Shown in pieces: positions 61,406 through 64,000 of a DNA stretch of 64,000 nucleotides. Both the position numbers and the translations under genes were made by a program. Position 1 is the stretch's first letter. Every line of letters starts with the position of its first letter. The DNA lies in contig JAPZUC010000002.1 in the NCBI GenBank assembly GCA_027533455.1, positions 744,001-808,000 on the forward strand, written 5' to 3'. Source of the DNA: Porphyrobacter sp. (GTDB lineage Bacteria > Pseudomonadota > Alphaproteobacteria > Sphingomonadales > Sphingomonadaceae). The notes under the pieces were generated by a model that saw nothing but the letters and a program-made list of their open reading frames with translations, was not told the origin of the DNA and made no database searches.

Positions 61406-63211
61406 TCAAGCCGGTTCGATCCGCCAGCGCCGCTCGCCAAACCACAGCGCTGCACTTACAGTAAGCCATCCGAGCAACCAGGGCCAGGCCGGACCCTGCC
61501 TGTCGGGCACATCACGGGTGGTGACCGCGATATTCTGGCTGGCAACCCAACGCGTTGTTGCTTCGCCCGTTTCCCTTGCCTGCGAGGCGAGTAGTGCATC
61601 GGCTGGCAAGACGGCGATGGGATATGTTTCCTCGCCATCCTTACCGGGCTGGATGATGACATGGACGCCATCGTGCAGCGGCCAATAGGCAGCACAGCCA
61701 CGCGGCCCCGCCTCGGGATCTATTGCGAGCGGCACTTCATTTCCGGCGGGCGCACGCACCTGCGGCGATCCGGCCAGGCCGCAAAGAGCGGCACGCTCGC
61801 CCGCGATCAGCAGCGACCGCACCTCCGGCCGGAATACGCGAGCGGGACGCGCCACCGCGCTCACCATCTCGCTCCACCATTGGTAATAGCGGTCGGACTG
61901 CCCGCCGAGGACGAGCGCGAAGCTGTTGGCAAGCGTCCACAGCCCTGCCCTGCCCTGCCCGCGTTGCTGCCATCCGGCGAGCATAGCGCCGTCGGCATCA
62001 AGCACGGTGGGCACGAAATCCGCACCCGCCTTCACTGCCCAGCGGCCCAGATCGGGCGCGGGATCTTCCAGCAAATTAGTGTCGGGCGGAATGTCTCCAG
62101 CAGCAGGCCCGCGCCGTATTGCCAGTGCCTCGGCATCCTCGGCCAGCGGGGCGTGCGCCACTTCGGCAACATCGCTCCCGCCCTCGACCGTCAGCCCAAG
62201 CGCGCGCCAGCTTTCGCGGCTGCCGACGGTGGCGGGGCCGGTCATCCGCAACACCACGCCCAACCCGCCTGCGACCGCCTGCGCAAGCGCCGAGCGCGAT
62301 CGGCTGCCCAATGCGGCAAGCGTGCGGTCGTCGATGATCACAGCATCCAGCTCGCGTAGACTTGCAGCGTCGAGCCGAACTTCGGCATCGCCCAGATCGA
62401 CACCGCCGCCTGCTTCGAGGCGGCTCTGAAGCGCGATGCCGGAGTCTTCTGCCCAGCGCCGCAGATATTTTGCTTCCGGCGAGGGTGCGCCGATCAGAAG
62501 CACGCGCAAGGGCTCCGGCTCGGCCAGAGTACGTAGCGGCACGGGCGTGTCGGAGACGATGGCCCCGTCGCGCCCGCGCAGCCGCAGCGTGAACAGCGCA
62601 AGACCCGGCGCGCGGGCTGCCGCGCCGAGGGTGAAGACACCCTCCGGCCCGATCACCCGCCGGTCCACCCGCGCGCCCGAAGGGTCGAGCAATTCGGCCG
62701 CGCCGCCTTCAAGCCGCGCAGCCTCGCCGCCGAGAGCGAATACCGCACCTGCGGGCGTATCGGCGGACGGATCGAGCCTGATGAGACCGAGCGGGGTCGG
62801 CAGCGGCGTAAAACTCGCCGGGATGCCCGCTGCCATGTCGCGGTCACGCGCGGTGAGGCCCCGGCCCAGAATGCGGATCGCAGCCACGCGGGTGTGGCGG
62901 CGCAGCGCGGTGGCGAGATCGGGCACCCGATCGGCCTCCGCAAGACGCGGCGCTTCGGGTAGCGCGATCAGGCGCTCGCCCCGGCCTGCCTTGGTGCTCG
63001 CTGGCGTTTCAGCCGTAGCGACCAGCAACGTCTCGCCGCCAACCGGCAGCAGCGGGGGGAACAGCGTAAGATAGAGCAGTCCGCCGCACGCCAGCGTCAG
63101 CAGCGCAAGCGCGGCAGCCCGCGCATCCCGGCGCATCAGCAGCAGGCGCATGGCTCCTGCCAGTGCGCCGGTGGCGATCAGGACCGCAGCAAGAGTCTCG
63201 GGCGCCGGCAT
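61406..63211 (-). CDS. Membrane protein of a MoxR/BatA-type cluster
   Basis: A 601-residue protein with N-terminal hydrophobic segments (LAAVLIATGALAGAMRLLL and AALALLTLACGGLLYLTLFPPLL), a large extracytoplasmic region with GATase-like features (PLRVLLIGAPSPEAKYLRRWAEDSGI, ELDAVIIDDRTLAALG), and a C-terminal helix (WPWLLGWLTVSAALWFGERRWR). It resembles the carboxypeptidase/BatA-associated membrane proteins of alphaproteobacterial MoxR-DUF58 operons. Its ATG shares one base with the stop of the preceding gene. Role unknown. Confidence 0.65.
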   Translation of the reverse strand: MPAPETLAAVLIATGALAGAMRLLLMRRDARAAALALLTLACGGLLYLTLFPPLLPVGGETLLVATAETPASTKAGRGERLIALPEAPRLAEADRVPDLATALRRHTRVAAIRILGRGLTARDRDMAAGIPASFTPLPTPLGLIRLDPSADTPAGAVFALGGEAARLEGGAAELLDPSGARVDRRVIGPEGVFTLGAAARAPGLALFTLRLRGRDGAIVSDTPVPLRTLAEPEPLRVLLIGAPSPEAKYLRRWAEDSGIALQSRLEAGGGVDLGDAEVRLDAASLRELDAVIIDDRTLAALGSRSRSALAQAVAGGLGVVLRMTGPATVGSRESWRALGLTVEGGSDVAEVAHAPLAEDAEALAIRRGPAAGDIPPDTNLLEDPAPDLGRWAVKAGADFVPTVLDADGAMLAGWQQRGQGRAGLWTLANSFALVLGGQSDRYYQWWSEMVSAVARPARVFRPEVRSLLIAGERAALCGLAGSPQVRAPAGNEVPLAIDPEAGPRGCAAYWPLHDGVHVIIQPGKDGEETYPIAVLPADALLASQARETGEATTRWVASQNIAVTTRDVPDRQGPAWPWLLGWLTVSAALWFGERRWRIEPA

Positions 63212-64000
63212 CACCGCAAGGAACCCGTGTATCGGCGGCCCATTTCGCCGCCATCGGGCCGCCGCCGCACCTGCGCTGGCGGGCGGGTAAGGACGCTCCA
63301 CAATTGCGCACGCAGCTTTTCGCGCGCTGCCCGCGATCCGGGCGCGCTGCGCAGCCCGTCAATCGCGGCCAGCACCGCCAGCGGATCGCGCAGCCGCGCG
63401 CTATTGCCGCGCACCCAGCGATCGAGCCCACCCAGATCGATCGTCCCCGCCGCCGCCAGCGCCCGCCATGCCGTCGCCGGCACAGCATCCTCGATGGCAA
63501 AGGGCGTGAGCGCCGCGCCGCGCCCGACAATTCCTTCGCGCTTGCCGGTCATGCGCCGCGCCATATCGACCGGCGGCAGCTGCGTGCCGACGCGCGGCAG
63601 GTAGATGCGCGTCGCCTGCTGGATGCGCTTGATATAATCGAGCGCCTTGTTCTCGAATGGGAGCGCAGCCTCGGGCTTGCCGGTGCGCAAGTTGACCTCC
63701 GCCTCCCACATCGCATCGAGTGCGAGCTTGAGCAGTGCGCGCGTGTCGGGATCGAGCAGTGTCGCAGCTTCGCTCTCGTCATGGGTATGGCCGAATTCGG
63801 CAAGGACATTGCCCATCCCGCCGAACAGCGGGTTTTCCGGCGCTTCTCCGTGATCGTGGCCGTCACCGTCGTAATGATCCGGCTCTGCGGGTGCGTCCTC
63901 ATCCTTGTCGGAGGTCGGGAGCGGGGGCTTGGGGGTGTCCTCGGCCTCCATCCCCATGAACTGGCCATAGCGCAGACGCAGCAGACGCTGATCGACGCCA
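63211..64000 (-). CDS. C-terminal part of a DUF4175-like protein (runs off the window)
   Basis: Frame is open to the window's right edge, reading GVDQRLLRLRYGQFMGMEAED before the ATG at 63957, so the start is outside. A His/Asp/Glu-rich stretch (DHYDGDGHDHGEAPE) leads to a helical region with LLKLALDAMWEAEVNLRTGKPEAALPFENKALDYIKRIQQATRIYLPRVG. It resembles the C-terminal part of the large membrane protein next to BatA-type genes, but I am not sure of the family. Confidence 0.55.
   Translation of the reverse strand, partial: GVDQRLLRLRYGQFMGMEAEDTPKPPLPTSDKDEDAPAEPDHYDGDGHDHGEAPENPLFGGMGNVLAEFGHTHDESEAATLLDPDTRALLKLALDAMWEAEVNLRTGKPEAALPFENKALDYIKRIQQATRIYLPRVGTQLPPVDMARRMTGKREGIVGRGAALTPFAIEDAVPATAWRALAAAGTIDLGGLDRWVRGNSARLRDPLAVLAAIDGLRSAPGSRAAREKLRAQLWSVLTRPPAQVRRRPDGGEMGRRYTGSLR

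Overview
The window is an ordinary-looking chromosomal segment of a GC-rich alphaproteobacterium. Gene content and protein style point to Sphingomonadales, probably Erythrobacteraceae (Erythrobacter/Porphyrobacter type). Indicators are the tRNA set with encoded CCA, an alphaproteobacterial direct-repeat SOS box (GTTC-N7-GTTC) before imuA, an ICL/ScfR-type glyoxylate pair, a PrsK/PrsR/EpsB-type exopolysaccharide regulator block, and the zapA-6S RNA-formyl-THF cyclo-ligase order. I see no prophage, transposase, CRISPR array or rRNA. Taxonomy is inference from gene style, not from a search.

Layout. 1-6.6 kb: the 3' part of leuA, a DUF2189 membrane protein, an amidohydrolase, a nitronate monooxygenase, then leftward a solitary AHH-type HNH nuclease coupled to an unknown protein, and a flavodoxin-like protein. 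6.6-15.2 kb: recJ, tRNA-Glu, and the phosphate regulon phoR-pstC-pstA-pstB-phoU-phoB (no pstS here), with a parS-like 16-mer between phoU and phoB. 15.2-25.9 kb: a hydrolase, a frameshifted extensin-family gene, then the SOS-mutagenesis island: imuA-imuB-PilZ under one LexA box, and radical SAM-UdgX/DUF4130-dnaE2 under a second. 26-31 kb: an amino-acid permease, panB, an SBF-type transporter and a TPR lipoprotein. 31-36 kb: prsR, prsK and a polyprenyl-phosphate sugar transferase. 36-43 kb: an ScfR/RamB-type regulator divergent from isocitrate lyase, an M20 amidohydrolase, an SLC13 permease and tRNA-Leu, next to a second parS-like site.

43-54 kb holds housekeeping genes: inositol-phosphatase, efp, thiE, class I aldolase, and the leftward tkt-gap-pgk central-carbon operon. 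53.7-55.8 kb: a coiled-coil protein, zapA, 6S RNA, a GC-rich repeat block, formyl-THF cyclo-ligase, DUF2842 and tRNA-Asp. 55.9-60.6 kb: the branched-chain 2-oxoacid dehydrogenase E1alpha-E1beta-E2 operon and thyA. The right end has tRNA-Pro followed at once by a 5'-truncated sugar transferase, then two genes of a MoxR/BatA-type membrane cluster, the last running off the window.

The most interesting part is 16.9-25.9 kb. The known pair TIGR03916 radical SAM plus UDG-like/DUF4130 fusion is translationally coupled to the error-prone polymerase dnaE2. It is placed under the same kind of SOS box as the accessory imuA-imuB genes, which suggests that this poorly understood radical SAM/UdgX module is part of the SOS mutasome response.
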